Source: Lachnospiraceae bacterium
GTDB lineage: Bacteria; Bacillota; Clostridia; Lachnospirales; Lachnospiraceae
Assembly: GCA_017461725.1 (NCBI GenBank)
Contig: JAFTXG010000018.1
Span: 93,488-157,487, forward strand
Direction: 5' to 3'
Length of the DNA stretch: 64,000 bases
The notes below the pieces were generated by a model. It did not search any database and was not told the origin of the DNA. It saw only the letters and a list, made by a program, of their open reading frames with translations. The translations under genes and the position numbers were made by a program. Shown here piece by piece: positions 16,763-25,539 of the stretch (position 1 is the first letter of the stretch; each line of letters opens with the position of its first letter).

Positions 16763-17409
16763 TTCGTCATTTTCTCCTGTTTCACTTTGTGGTCGATGAT
16801 GTGACGGGAAGCCAGCTCGTCGCGAACCTCGTCCAGAGAGATGCCCATCTCAGTCATCAGTACCATGACATGATACGTCAAATCTGCGATTTCGTAAATC
16901 GTTTCCGCCTTATCATTTGCTTTTCCGGCAATAATAACCTCGGTACATTCCTCGCCGACCTTTTTTAAGATCTTGTCGATGCCCTTCTCGAAGAGGTAGG
17001 TGGTGTAGGAGCCGGCGGGCTTGTCCTTTTTGCGGCCCTCCAGCAGATCCATCAGTCCGCCCAGAGAGAAGGAGTGAAGTTCATCGCTGACGAATACCTC
17101 GTTGGTAAAGCAGGAATCGGTGCCCAGATGGCAGGCGGGGCCGTCCTTCTCCACCAGCACGGTCAGCGCGTCCTTGTCACAGTCGGCGGTGATGCTCACA
17201 ATGTGCTGGTAGTTGCCGGAGGTCTCGCCCTTGCGCCACAGCTCCTTGCGGGAACGGGACCAGAAGCAGGTCTTTTTCTCCGCGATACTGATGGCAAGGC
17301 TCTCCTTATTCATGTAGGCCAGTGTCAGGACCTCCTTGGTCTTGGCATCCACCACGATGGCGGGGATCAGGCCGTTCTCATCGAATTTCAGGTCGTTTAT
17401 GTTCAGCAT
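16759..17409 (-). CDS. hisI: bifunctional phosphoribosyl-AMP cyclohydrolase / phosphoribosyl-ATP pyrophosphatase
   Basis: HisIE fusion of 216 aa for steps 2 and 3 of histidine synthesis. The HisI half (about residues 1-115) has [16 protein letters not shown] and the metal-binding [13 protein letters not shown] region. The HisE half (about 125-216) has [17 protein letters not shown] and [14 protein letters not shown] purine-rich AGGAGAGA lies before the ATG. It sits after an unrelated ORF in the operon and overlaps hisK by 4 bases. Confidence 0.93.
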   Translation of the reverse strand: MLNINDLKFDENGLIPAIVVDAKTKEVLTLAYMNKESLAISIAEKKTCFWSRSRKELWRKGETSGNYQHIVSITADCDKDALTVLVEKDGPACHLGTDSCFTNEVFVSDELHSFSLGGLMDLLEGRKKDKPAGSYTTYLFEKGIDKILKKVGEECTEVIIAGKANDKAETIYEIADLTYHVMVLMTEMGISLDEVRDELASRHIIDHKVKQEKMTK

Positions 17410-17465
17410 GGCAGGTCTCTCCTTGTTTTGTTTTCTTTTGAAATGGTTATTAGGTAAATTGGAAT

Positions 17466-18005
17466 TTATGGGGATGATGTTGTTGCAGCAGTACCATGTG
17501 TTTTCAGATATTCGACTAAATTGTATATTGTCTCATGGTTTGTAGGATGGTAAACGTGGAACCCCGATTCTCCACCCACAAAAACGGTTATGATGCTGTT
17601 GCTCAAAAAGGTGATGTTGACAAATTCATCCGGTTCGTCTCCCCGGAAAAAGCGCAGGCTTACCGTGTTGCCATCAAAATTTTTGTCGGGATGTACAGTG
17701 TCCACATCACCGGGCAATAAGTTACGGTAATCCTGCTGATAGCTGGATGTGCCCAGAATTTCAAGAATTTCTTCAGGATTACTGTTTTGCGGTTGGGTTA
17801 TATCCTCCATGCGATAATAAGTATCCGTGTAGGATTGTTCGTTTGCGTAATGTCTGACCATTGCGTAGGCTGAAAAGCTGGAGACAGAAGCCTTGTCAAA
17901 AGGAAGTAAATCAGAAAAGGTATGCGGCCATACGCGCCAAATCAGACAACAAACAAAGATTGTAGTTGTGGTGATAATGGCAATTAACCTGATTCGTTTT
18001 TTCAC
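17466..18005 (-). CDS. unknown membrane-anchored protein inserted in the his operon
   Basis: Not recognised. About 179 aa: a basic N-terminus, one hydrophobic anchor ([20 protein letters not shown]) without a clear lipobox, then a soluble, probably extracytoplasmic domain of about 150 residues. GGAGG precedes two possible starts: GTG at 18005 (8-nt spacing, preferred) and ATG at 18011 (2-nt spacing). Nothing in it suggests a histidine function. It lies between hisF and hisIE on the same strand and a 15-bp direct repeat flanks its upstream edge, so it may be a later insertion. Confidence 0.65.
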   Translation of the reverse strand: MKKRIRLIAIITTTTIFVCCLIWRVWPHTFSDLLPFDKASVSSFSAYAMVRHYANEQSYTDTYYRMEDITQPQNSNPEEILEILGTSSYQQDYRNLLPGDVDTVHPDKNFDGNTVSLRFFRGDEPDEFVNITFLSNSIITVFVGGESGFHVYHPTNHETIYNLVEYLKTHGTAATTSSP

Positions 18006-18020
18006 ATTCATTTCCTCCAT

Positions 18021-18058
18021 TATATTCAAATTTGTATAGCACATATATTCAAATTTGT
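18021..18058. repeat. 15-bp direct repeat between hisF and the inserted ORF
   Basis: TATATTCAAATTTGT occurs at 18021-18035 and again at 18044-18058, an exact repeat with 23-bp periodicity. Each copy contains the partial palindrome ATTCAAATTTG. It could be an operator pair or a duplication left by insertion. Confidence 0.75.
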
Positions 18059-18061
18059 GAA

Positions 18062-18820
18062 TCACAGCCGCATGATGATCCCTTCGTCTGCCAGTGTCCG
18101 CTTCAGATTCAGGATATCCACCTCACCAAAGTGGAAGATGGAGGCTGCCAGCCCGGCGTCCACTTTAGGCAGTGTCTTAAACAGGGTGATGAAATCCTCG
18201 GCCTTTCCTGCACCGCCGGAGGCAATGACCGGCACATTCACCGCATCGCAGATTGCCTCTAACATTTCCAGATCAAACCCGTTTTTCACACCGTCAGTGT
18301 CAATACTGTTCAGCACGATCTCACCGGCACCGTTCGCCACACCGGCCTTCGCCCATTCCACCGCGTCGATGCCGGTGTTTTCACGGCCACCCTTTGCGTA
18401 CACGCAGAAATGACCGTCGGCCCGCTTGGCGTCGATGGAGAGAACCACGCACTGGTCGCCGTATTTCTGAGCTGCTTCATGGATCAGCTTCGGATTGCGG
18501 ATGGCACCGGAGTTCACACTGACCTTGTCAGCACCGCATTTTAAGACACGGTCGAAATCGTCCACCGTGTTGATGCCGCCACCCACCGTCAGCGGAATAA
18601 AGACTGAGCGGGCAGTCTCGGTCAGAATCTCAGTGAACAGCTTTCGCCCCTCGAAGGAGGCGGTGATATCGTAAAAGACCAGCTCGTCGGCACCGTGGCT
18701 GCTGTAATACTTGGCCAGTTCCACAGGGGAACTGACATCGCGGATGCCTTCAAACTGTACGCCCTTCACCACGCGCCCGTCGCGGACATCGAGGCAGGGG
18801 ATAATTCGTTTCGTGATCAT
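18062..18820 (-). CDS. hisF: imidazole glycerol phosphate synthase cyclase subunit
   Basis: 252-aa (beta/alpha)8 barrel, the family's usual length. It starts [20 protein letters not shown], carrying the first catalytic Asp in CLDV. It contains [15 protein letters not shown]-type and VIASGGAGK phosphate-binding loops. It uses ammonia from HisH to form IGP and AICAR. The ATG at 18820 follows GGAGATAATCAA; upstream in-frame codons are outside the conserved protein. Confidence 0.95.
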   Translation of the reverse strand: MITKRIIPCLDVRDGRVVKGVQFEGIRDVSSPVELAKYYSSHGADELVFYDITASFEGRKLFTEILTETARSVFIPLTVGGGINTVDDFDRVLKCGADKVSVNSGAIRNPKLIHEAAQKYGDQCVVLSIDAKRADGHFCVYAKGGRENTGIDAVEWAKAGVANGAGEIVLNSIDTDGVKNGFDLEMLEAICDAVNVPVIASGGAGKAEDFITLFKTLPKVDAGLAASIFHFGEVDILNLKRTLADEGIIMRL

Positions 18821-18882
18821 TTGATTATCTCCATTCCGTCGCTGAAGACAGCGGCAAAATTGTGGGTAAAATAAGCAACCGG

Positions 18883-19605
18883 TCAGTTCTGAGCGCCGCA
18901 CAGCTTGACTGCCTCGGCCAGATCAATGTTTCCGGTGTACAGTGCCTTTCCAAGAATCGCGCCGTACAGATTCATTGCCTTCAATGCTCGCACGTCATCC
19001 AGACTGGACACGCCGCCTGAAGCCACAATGTTCATGGAAAATTCCTCGGAGAGCTGTCGGTAGAGCGGGAGATTGGTGCCGCTTAAGCATCCGTCCTTGG
19101 AAATATCGGTGCAGATAATCGTTTTCACGCCGATTTCGCTTAAGCCTTTACAGAACTCACGGCAACTGAGGGCGGAGGTTTCGGTCCAGCCCTTGATGGC
19201 CACGAATCCGTCGCGGATATCCACGCCCACGGCGATCTGCTCGCCGTATTTGGCAACCATCGCCTTCGCAAACTCAGGCTCAGTCACGGCGACGGTGCCG
19301 AGGATCACGCGGAACACACCGGCATTTAAGTATGTACGGATGACCTCCTCACTGCGGATGCCGCCGCCCACCTCCACCTTCAGAGAGGTGTTTGCGGTGA
19401 TGGCGCGGATGGTTTCCAGATTGGGGGTGGTGCCGTCCTTTGCTCCGGCCAGATCCACCACGTGGAGGTATTCGGCACCGGCGGCCTCAAACTGTTTGGC
19501 CACCGAGACCGGATCGTTGCTGTAGATCTGCATCTGCTGGTAGTCACCCTTTACCAGGCGGACTGCACAGCCGTCATATAAATCAATCGCGGGGAAGATA
19601 TTCAT
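18883..19605 (-). CDS. hisA: ProFAR isomerase (phosphoribosylformimino-AICAR-P isomerase)
   Basis: 240-aa barrel paralogous to HisF that isomerises ProFAR to PRFAR. It has [20 protein letters not shown] at the N-terminus, VEVGGGIRS, and the second catalytic Asp in [14 protein letters not shown] lies 7 nt before the ATG. It is 62 bp ahead of hisF and separated from hisH by a 159-bp spacer with a long inverted repeat. Confidence 0.95.
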   Translation of the reverse strand: MNIFPAIDLYDGCAVRLVKGDYQQMQIYSNDPVSVAKQFEAAGAEYLHVVDLAGAKDGTTPNLETIRAITANTSLKVEVGGGIRSEEVIRTYLNAGVFRVILGTVAVTEPEFAKAMVAKYGEQIAVGVDIRDGFVAIKGWTETSALSCREFCKGLSEIGVKTIICTDISKDGCLSGTNLPLYRQLSEEFSMNIVASGGVSSLDDVRALKAMNLYGAILGKALYTGNIDLAEAVKLCGAQN

Positions 19606-19637
19606 GGGGAACTCCTTGTCCTATTCTGGGTATATTT

Positions 19638-19750
19638 AACCGTTCAGCATTCTATCCACTTGGCAGGCAGGAAGTCCAGAAAGGATTTCTGTGCAATGAT
19701 AGGAAAACTTTCTGAGACAACTGCCTTAATTTGTTGCAGGCTGAACGGTT
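19638..19750 (-). repeat. structured spacer between hisH and hisA
   Basis: AACCGTTCAGC (19638-19648) and GCTGAACGGTT (19740-19750) are perfect 11-bp inverted repeats enclosing about 90 nt, inside which CAGAAAG/CTTTCTG and GGCAG/CTGCC can also pair. As RNA this gives a long hairpin with nested stems. There is no T-run on the transcribed strand at its end. Confidence 0.6.
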
Positions 19751-19764
19751 TTCCATATTTACTG

Positions 19765-20382
19765 TCACAATTCGCAGAATGCCTTCAAAATCTTTAATCC
19801 CACCTCACCGCTCTTCTCCGGATGGAATTGGCAGCCGAACACATTGTCCCTGCCCACGGCGGCGGTCAGCTCCGCGCCGTACTCGGTGGTGGCAATGACG
19901 GAATCCGCGCAGTTGCATCCGCTGTAGGAGTGAACAAAATAGACATGGTCACCCTCCTTGATGTGGCGGAAGATGGGGCTCACCGGTTTACCTTTAGGGA
20001 AATGCAGCGCATTCCAGCCGATGTGAGGGACTTTATAGTCGGCGGGGATCTTGGGCGCGATGGGCTCCACGGAGCCGGGAATCAGGCCAAGACCTTCGTG
20101 CTCGCCGTATTCATAGCTTTTTTCCAACAAAAGCTGCATGCCGAGGCAGATGCCTAAGGTAGGCTTGCCCTTGGCAGCTTCGTCGCGGAGAAGATCTACC
20201 AGCCCGCAGGCGCGCAGCTTGTCCGCCGCGTCACCGAAAGCGCCGACGCCAGGCAGAATGATCTTATCCCACGAGCGAATCTTGTCAGGATCGCCGCTGA
20301 CCTCGGTCTCGATCTCGAGGGCGGCGAACGAACTTTTCAGGGAAAACAGATTTCCCACACCGTAATCTACACTACCGATCAT
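19765..20382 (-). CDS. hisH: imidazole glycerol phosphate synthase glutaminase subunit
   Basis: 205-aa class I glutamine amidotransferase. The nucleophile Cys is in LGICLGMQLL, and the His/Glu pair in GCQFHPEKSG. It supplies ammonia to HisF. The ATG at 20382 shares a base with the hisB stop (TGATG) and has AAAGGAG upstream; a GTG one codon earlier is less likely. Confidence 0.95.
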   Translation of the reverse strand: MIGSVDYGVGNLFSLKSSFAALEIETEVSGDPDKIRSWDKIILPGVGAFGDAADKLRACGLVDLLRDEAAKGKPTLGICLGMQLLLEKSYEYGEHEGLGLIPGSVEPIAPKIPADYKVPHIGWNALHFPKGKPVSPIFRHIKEGDHVYFVHSYSGCNCADSVIATTEYGAELTAAVGRDNVFGCQFHPEKSGEVGLKILKAFCEL

Positions 20383-20969
20383 CACAGAACTCCTTTGGTG
20401 GAAGGGATCTCATCCTTGCGGGACTCGTCGATGGCTACCGCCTGACGGAGCGCCCGAGCCACGGACTTGAAACATCCCTCAATGATGTGGTGGGAGTTGG
20501 TGCCCGCTATCTGGCGAATGTGGAGAGTCATCTCTGCCTTGCGGGTAAAGCCAAGGAAAAATTCTTCCACCAGCTCAGTATCGAAGGAGCCAACCTTTTC
20601 GGTGGGGATATCCAGACCGTAGGCCAGATAGGATCTGCCGGAGATATCCACCGCGGTGAGGATCAGCGCCTCGTCCATGGGCAGGATCATCTGCCCGTAG
20701 CGGTAAATCCCTTTCTTATCGCCCAGCGCCTGCCGGAATGCCTCGCCCAGGCAGATGCCGATGTCCTCTACCGTGTGGTGATCGTCCACATCGGTGTCGC
20801 CTTTGCAGGTCACATTCAGATCGAAGCGGCCGTGGGAGGCGAACAGAGTGAGCATATGATTTAAGAAACCGCAGCCGGTGTCGATGGAACTTTTGCCGGT
20901 TCCGTCAAGACATAAGGAGAGAGCGATATCCGTCTCTGCGGTGGTGCGGGTAATTTCGTAAGTACGCAT
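20382..20969 (-). CDS. hisB: imidazoleglycerol-phosphate dehydratase
   Basis: 195-aa monofunctional IGPD. It has the two metal-binding repeats around DVDDHHTVED and TNSHHIIEGCFK, and GFLNHMLTLFASH. There is no phosphatase domain, consistent with the separate PHP phosphatase. AAGGAGG lies 7 nt before the ATG at 20969. It is translationally coupled to hisH and preceded by a structured 128-bp spacer. Confidence 0.95.
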   Translation of the reverse strand: MRTYEITRTTAETDIALSLCLDGTGKSSIDTGCGFLNHMLTLFASHGRFDLNVTCKGDTDVDDHHTVEDIGICLGEAFRQALGDKKGIYRYGQMILPMDEALILTAVDISGRSYLAYGLDIPTEKVGSFDTELVEEFFLGFTRKAEMTLHIRQIAGTNSHHIIEGCFKSVARALRQAVAIDESRKDEIPSTKGVL

Positions 20970-20990
20970 GTGGGACCTCCTTAATGTTTG

Positions 20991-21075
20991 ATTTGCGCGC
21001 TCAGCCTGCAAAAATCTGCCTATCGTCTGCTTGCAGAAAATTGCCGAATGCTTGGCAAAAGAGATGTGCGCAAAT
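20991..21075 (-). repeat. three-way-junction-like spacer between hisC and hisB
   Basis: The outer arms ATTTGCGC (20991-20998) and GCGCAAAT (21068-21075) are perfect inverted repeats. Between them are two further hairpins: CTGCAA/TTGCAG (21006-21011 with 21031-21036) and TTGCC/GGCAA (21041-21045 with 21054-21058). It would fold as a multibranched RNA. It may also be a remnant of a small dispersed element. Confidence 0.6.
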
Positions 21076-21097
21076 TTTAAATTATGTTGTGATAAAG

Positions 21098-22168
21098 CTA
21101 CTGGTTTCTTGTTTCAAGTATCTCGGCCACCGCCGCGATAAACTTCTCCATCTGTTCCATGGTTCCAACCGTGATGCGGTTGAAATCCTTGATTCTCTCC
21201 TTGGAGAAGTGACGGACCAGTATGCCTCGTTTCTTCAGCTCCAGATACAGTTCCTCGCCGCCGATCAGGTCGCTCTTTGCGAAAAGGAAATTGGCCTTGG
21301 AGTCGGTGACGGCGAAGCCTAAGCGTCGCAGTTCGGCAGCGGCGTATTCTCTGGCCTCGATAATCTTTTTACTATTATCCACGAAATAATCGTTGCTGTC
21401 AATGGCCGCTTCGCCTGCGATCAGGGTCAGTCGGTTGATGTTGTAAGGGTTGGTGGAATATTTGATCAGATTCAGGTCGGCGATCAGCTCGGGGGAGCCG
21501 AAGGCGAAGCCCAGTCTGGCTCCGGCCATAGAGCGGGACTTGGAATAGGTCTGAACCACCAGCAGGTTGTCGTACTCGTTGATCAGCGGGCAGACCGACC
21601 GGCCGCCGAAGTCCACATAGGCTTCATCGATCAGCACCACATTGTCCGGGTTGGACTCCAGAATGCCGCGGATGTCCGCCTCGGAGATGGACAGTCCGGT
21701 GGGGGCATTGGGGTTGGCGATGACCACCATGCGGCCGAGACCATGGTAATCCATGGGATCCAGCGTGAAATCCTCCTTCAGGGGAATCACCTTACAGTCA
21801 ATGCCGTACAGATCGCCGTAGACCGGATAGAAGCCGTAGGTAATATCCGCGAAAGCGGCGCCGTGCTCCTTGTCACAGAAGGCCATAAAGGCAAAATTCA
21901 GAATATCATCTGAGCCATTGGAGACGAACACATTCTCTGGCTTCACACCGTAGAGACCGGCCAGCTTGCCGCGAAGCGCGGTAGCCTCCGGGTCGGGGTA
22001 GAGATTCAGACGGCTCACCTCCGCCTCGGACACCTTCTGTAGAACCAGAGGGGAGGGCGGGAAGGGAGACTCGTTGGTATTCAACTTAATGTACTGCATA
22101 TCACGGGGCTGTTCGCCGGGGGTGTATGCGTCGAGGGCAGCCAGGCGGCTGCTGAGATATCTGCTCAT
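21098..22168 (-). CDS. hisC: histidinol-phosphate aminotransferase
   Basis: 356-aa fold-type I PLP aminotransferase. It has NTNESPFPPSP near the N-terminus, NPNAPTG, DEAYVDFGG, and the PLP lysine in QTYSKSRSMAGARLGF. It converts imidazole acetol phosphate to histidinol phosphate. GGAG lies before the ATG, which begins two bases after the hisD stop. Confidence 0.94.
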   Translation of the reverse strand: MSRYLSSRLAALDAYTPGEQPRDMQYIKLNTNESPFPPSPLVLQKVSEAEVSRLNLYPDPEATALRGKLAGLYGVKPENVFVSNGSDDILNFAFMAFCDKEHGAAFADITYGFYPVYGDLYGIDCKVIPLKEDFTLDPMDYHGLGRMVVIANPNAPTGLSISEADIRGILESNPDNVVLIDEAYVDFGGRSVCPLINEYDNLLVVQTYSKSRSMAGARLGFAFGSPELIADLNLIKYSTNPYNINRLTLIAGEAAIDSNDYFVDNSKKIIEAREYAAAELRRLGFAVTDSKANFLFAKSDLIGGEELYLELKKRGILVRHFSKERIKDFNRITVGTMEQMEKFIAAVAEILETRNQ

Positions 22169-22170
22169 GG

Positions 22171-23445
22171 TTATTCTCCTTTAAACCGTACCGTCGCTGA
22201 CCTTGCGTGAGCGCTCAGGCCTTCCTCCTCCGCGAACGCCGCGATGTCCTTATAAACCTTCTCCAGCGCATCCTTTGTGTAGTAGGTGAAGGAAGATTTT
22301 TTTACGAAATCGTCCACGGACAGCGGGCTGGAGAACCGTGCGGTGCCGCTGGTGGGCAAGGTGTGGTTGGGGCCTGCGAAGTAGTCGCCCAGCGCCTCGG
22401 GACAATACTTGCCGAGGAAGATGGAGCCCGCATTTTTGATCTTGCTCAGATAATCGAAGGGATTGTCCACGCAGATCTCCAGGTGCTCGGGCGCGATTTT
22501 GTTGGAGATATCAATGGCGGCATTCAGATCGGCGGTCAGCACGATCATGCCGTTATTTTCAATGGAGGTTCTGGCGATGTCCTCCCGGGGAAGTACCGAG
22601 AGCTGCTTTTCCAACTCAGCCTGTACGCTTTTTGCCAGCTCGGCGCTGTCGGTGACCAGCACTGCGCTCGCCAGACGGTCGTGCTCTGCCTGGGAGAGCA
22701 TATCTGCCGCCACAAAGGCCGGATTACAGGTACCGTCCGCCAGGATCAGGATTTCGCTGGGACCTGCGATCATATCGATGGCCACCTGACCGAATACCTG
22801 GCGCTTGGCCTCCGCCACGAAGGCATTGCCGGGGCCGACGATCTTATCCACGGGGGGAATGGTCTCGGTGCCGTAGGCCAGTGCTGCGATGGCCTGTGCA
22901 CCGCCGGTCTTGAAGATACGGTCGACGCCCGCGATTTTTGCGGCCACAAGGATCAATGGATTCAGCTGGCCGTTCTTGGCGGGGGTGGTCATGAAGATCT
23001 CGCCCACACCCGCAATCTTTGCGGGGATCGCGTTCATCAGAACGGAGGAGGGATAGCAGGCGGTGCCGCCGGGAATGTAGAGGCCCACGCGGGCGAGGGG
23101 CATCACCTTCTGGCCCAGGATCACGCCTTCCTGCTCGTTGATCACGAAGCTGTTGCGGACCTGGTGGCGATGGAAAGCGGAGATATTGGCGGCGGCTTTC
23201 TTTAACACCTCGATCATATGAGGGTCAGCAGCCTGAAATGCTGCCTGAATCTCCTGGTCGGAGACTTCCAGACAGTCGGGAGCAGCGCCGTCAAAGCGGG
23301 CTGAGAAGCGCTTCAGGGCCTCGTCGCCGTCCGCGCGGACTTCCTTAATAATATCTCTTACTATGTCACCAACGCCGGAATCGTCCGGGTTGCGCTTAAA
23401 TAGTTCATCATCATTTATGGTGTTTAACTCTACGATCCGAATCAT
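22171..23445 (-). CDS. hisD: histidinol dehydrogenase
   Basis: 424-aa zinc-dependent, NAD-linked enzyme for the last two oxidations to histidine. It has the N-terminal ALKRFSARFDG, YIPGGTACYPSSVLMNAIPA, GPGNAFVAEAKRQV and the C-terminal APEHLEI and GPNHTLPTSGTARFSS blocks. The length is normal. It lies about 50 bp after hisG. Confidence 0.95.
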   Translation of the reverse strand: MIRIVELNTINDDELFKRNPDDSGVGDIVRDIIKEVRADGDEALKRFSARFDGAAPDCLEVSDQEIQAAFQAADPHMIEVLKKAAANISAFHRHQVRNSFVINEQEGVILGQKVMPLARVGLYIPGGTACYPSSVLMNAIPAKIAGVGEIFMTTPAKNGQLNPLILVAAKIAGVDRIFKTGGAQAIAALAYGTETIPPVDKIVGPGNAFVAEAKRQVFGQVAIDMIAGPSEILILADGTCNPAFVAADMLSQAEHDRLASAVLVTDSAELAKSVQAELEKQLSVLPREDIARTSIENNGMIVLTADLNAAIDISNKIAPEHLEICVDNPFDYLSKIKNAGSIFLGKYCPEALGDYFAGPNHTLPTSGTARFSSPLSVDDFVKKSSFTYYTKDALEKVYKDIAAFAEEEGLSAHARSATVRFKGE

Positions 23446-23494
23446 AGGATACCTCGCAATCTGTAGCGGTCCAAAGCTATGCGGCTCCGGCCGA

Positions 23495-24112
23495 TTACTT
23501 CAATTTTTCACAGAGCTCTGTGATCTGCTCATATTGGAATTTGTAGCTGACTTTGTTTGCAATCAGTCTGGCGCTGATGGGGACAATGTCCTCGAAGGGC
23601 TTCATGTTGTTGTCCCGGAGAGTTTTGCCGGTCTCCACGATATCGACGATCACGTCGGACAGGCCCAGAATCGGAGCCAGCTCGATGGAGCCGTTCAGCT
23701 TGATGATGTCGATCTCTCTGCCCTTTCCCCGGTAATAATTCCGGGCAATGTTGGGGAATTTGGTGGCCACCCGCAGGGTGCGCTCGGTGTCGTCCGAGAA
23801 GTCGCAGCAGCTGGCAACTGCCATGCGGCAGACGCCAAGGCCAAGATCCAGAAGCTCGTAAACGTCGGGCTCATATTCCAGCAGGATGTCCTTGCCCACC
23901 ACGCCGATATCGGCGGCGCCGCGCTCAACGTAGATGGAAACGTCGGAGGGCTTTACCCAGAAGTAGCGGACACCGCATTCTTCATTTTCAAAGATCAGCT
24001 TTCGGTTTTGCTCGCGGATGGAGGGGCAGCCGTAGCCGATGGCCTCGAAGCGGTCATAGACCTTTTCGCCCAATCTTCCTTTGGGGAGCGCGATATTAAT
24101 CATTTTCTTCAA
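23495..24112 (-). CDS. hisG: ATP phosphoribosyltransferase, short form
   Basis: 205-aa short-form HisG, which lacks the C-terminal regulatory domain and needs HisZ. It has NIALPKGRLGEKVYDRF, GAADIGVVGKD and the PRPP loop with DIVETGKTLRDNN. The best start is TTG at 24112, with GGAGG 11 nt upstream inside hisZ; an ATG at 24103 is in frame but 20 nt from that site. It overlaps hisZ by 17 bases and is probably translationally coupled. Confidence 0.94.
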   Translation of the reverse strand: MKKMINIALPKGRLGEKVYDRFEAIGYGCPSIREQNRKLIFENEECGVRYFWVKPSDVSIYVERGAADIGVVGKDILLEYEPDVYELLDLGLGVCRMAVASCCDFSDDTERTLRVATKFPNIARNYYRGKGREIDIIKLNGSIELAPILGLSDVIVDIVETGKTLRDNNMKPFEDIVPISARLIANKVSYKFQYEQITELCEKLK

Positions 24113-25223
24113 GAGTAACCGGACCTCCTTCCGTCAGTTTGAGAAGCTTTCTGTATCGAAGATTCTGCGGGATCGCCTGCTGTACCTGCAGGGTCAGCCC
24201 TTCCTCCGTCAGCTCACGGACCGCTGCGGCCAGTTTTGTGGGAGCGGTGTCCGGAGAGTAGAGGAGCAGTGCGTCTACATCGTAGGGGGAGCGGCGGGGG
24301 GCCAGGCTCTCCAGTGCGGAAAGGTAGATGGCGAAGCCGACAGCGCCGGCATCCTTGCCAAATTTTTTCATCAGGTTATCGTAGCGTCCGCCGGACAGCA
24401 CCGGGGTCGGAATGCCCTCGATATATCCCTGGAAGATGATGCTGTTATAGTAACTCATATCATTGACGATGGAGAAGTCCAGATTGATTCGTTCGCCACA
24501 GCCTGCCGCTTCCAGCATCTGACAAACGGCTTCCAGCTCGGCGATGGCCTCGTCCGCCTGGGCGTTGGGACTTAAGTCTTTCAGCTTTGGCAGAATGGAG
24601 AGCGCCGGACCGTAGAGGGCGGTGAGGGCGGAAAGCCTGTCCACAAATTCATCGGTAAGACCAAAGGCACTGCAGCACTCGTGGATGCCGGGGACATTCT
24701 TGGCACTTAAGGCATCCAGAAGCCGGGACTGTTCTGCACTGGAGAGGTCAGCTTCCTCCAGCATGGCGGTGATCACACCCATGTGGGAGAGATCCAGCAG
24801 ATAGTCGGGGCTGATGGTCTTTAGACTGCCTGCTGCCAGCATCACGGCCTCGCCGGTGGCGTAGAGGTCAATATTTCCGATGGACTCCAGGCCGATCTGC
24901 ATGATCTCACGGTATTCGTGGGAGCCCCGCTCCGCACGGTAAACATTTTCATGATAATATAACTTTTGAGCGGTGGAAGTGTCGACGGAAGCATTCTTTG
25001 CGATGGACAGGGTCACATCCGGCTTCAGCGCCCGAAGATGGCCGTCCAGATCAGTGAAGGTGATGACATTGTCACTGACCAGAAAACGCTTATTTTCCAC
25101 ATAGAGGTCGTACTCCTCAAACTTGCTCATTTTATACTGGCGGTAGCCATACTGTCTGAACAGTCGGCGAAGGTCGGAGACGATGGTCTCCTCGCTCTTG
25201 GTTAAAATCTCAGGCTGGGTCAT
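24096..25223 (-). CDS. hisZ: ATP phosphoribosyltransferase regulatory subunit
   Basis: 375-aa HisRS-like protein without aminoacylation activity. It complexes with short HisG and confers feedback control by histidine. Its class II synthetase-like blocks include LKPDVTLSIAKN, YYHENVYRAER and the later GGRYDNLMKKFG. GGGAGG lies 8 nt before the ATG. It is the first gene of the his operon. Confidence 0.93.
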   Translation of the reverse strand: MTQPEILTKSEETIVSDLRRLFRQYGYRQYKMSKFEEYDLYVENKRFLVSDNVITFTDLDGHLRALKPDVTLSIAKNASVDTSTAQKLYYHENVYRAERGSHEYREIMQIGLESIGNIDLYATGEAVMLAAGSLKTISPDYLLDLSHMGVITAMLEEADLSSAEQSRLLDALSAKNVPGIHECCSAFGLTDEFVDRLSALTALYGPALSILPKLKDLSPNAQADEAIAELEAVCQMLEAAGCGERINLDFSIVNDMSYYNSIIFQGYIEGIPTPVLSGGRYDNLMKKFGKDAGAVGFAIYLSALESLAPRRSPYDVDALLLYSPDTAPTKLAAAVRELTEEGLTLQVQQAIPQNLRYRKLLKLTEGGPVTLEEND

Positions 25224-25302
25224 GAATCAATCCTCCCGGATATTGTTTATTGAAAATGAATGTTATGTGGCCTGTAAAGTAACATTAAACACCGTTTTGT
25301 GA

Positions 25303-25338
25303 TGCAGTAAGAATACCACACCGCGACACTTTAGTCAA
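25303..25338 (-). promoter_or_regulatory. his operon promoter
   Basis: On the minus strand, TTGACT (25338-25333), 17-bp spacer, TATTCT (25315-25310), giving a leader of about 80 nt. The leader holds an AATGTTA/TAACATT hairpin (about 25258-25285). No T-box (AGGGTGG-ACCGCG) and no His-rich leader peptide is visible. Confidence 0.6.
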
Positions 25339-25418
25339 GTAGCATGATAAAATATGAAAGCGTTTTGTGAAAGCACATAAAGATTATATCATAATTCGAT
25401 AGAAAATTGGATATTTTC

Positions 25419-25427
25419 TGGTATAAT
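25419..25427 (+). promoter_or_regulatory. extended -10 promoter just left of the integrated element
   Basis: TGGTATAAT is an extended -10 on the plus strand, about 20 bp before attL. Without the element it would read through the attachment site towards the HTH/membrane gene now at 35419. Confidence 0.45.
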
Positions 25428-25445
25428 GAAAGAAAAAATGTGTCT

Positions 25446-25459
25446 GCAACCAAAAGTTG
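25446..25459 (+). repeat. attL core
   Basis: GCAACCAAAAGTTG, identical to 35335-35348 and in the same orientation. It lies 80 bp beyond the 3' end of the integrase gene, as expected for the left junction of a tyrosine-recombinase element. Confidence 0.75.
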
Positions 25460-25470
25460 TATAACAATTA

Positions 25471-25512
25471 AACCGCCTAACCCGTTGAAAATGCTGGAAA
25501 TAGGCGGTTTTT
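25471..25512. terminator. terminator at the left end of the element
   Basis: AACCGCCTA (25471-25479) pairs with TAGGCGGTT (25501-25509), followed by a T-run on the plus strand; the minus strand tail is AT-rich. It can end integrase transcription and also block transcription entering from the host promoter at 25419. Confidence 0.7.
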
Positions 25513-25539
25513 GTGTGATTGGATATGGCGGTTTTCCCT

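Noticed and set aside
22207..23205. 332-codon plus-strand frame over hisD
   Set aside because: Shadow of hisD on the opposite strand.
25224..25338. T-box or His attenuator in the his leader
   Set aside because: No AGGGTGG-ACCGCG core, no His codon run and no terminator/antiterminator pair; only a short hairpin is visible.
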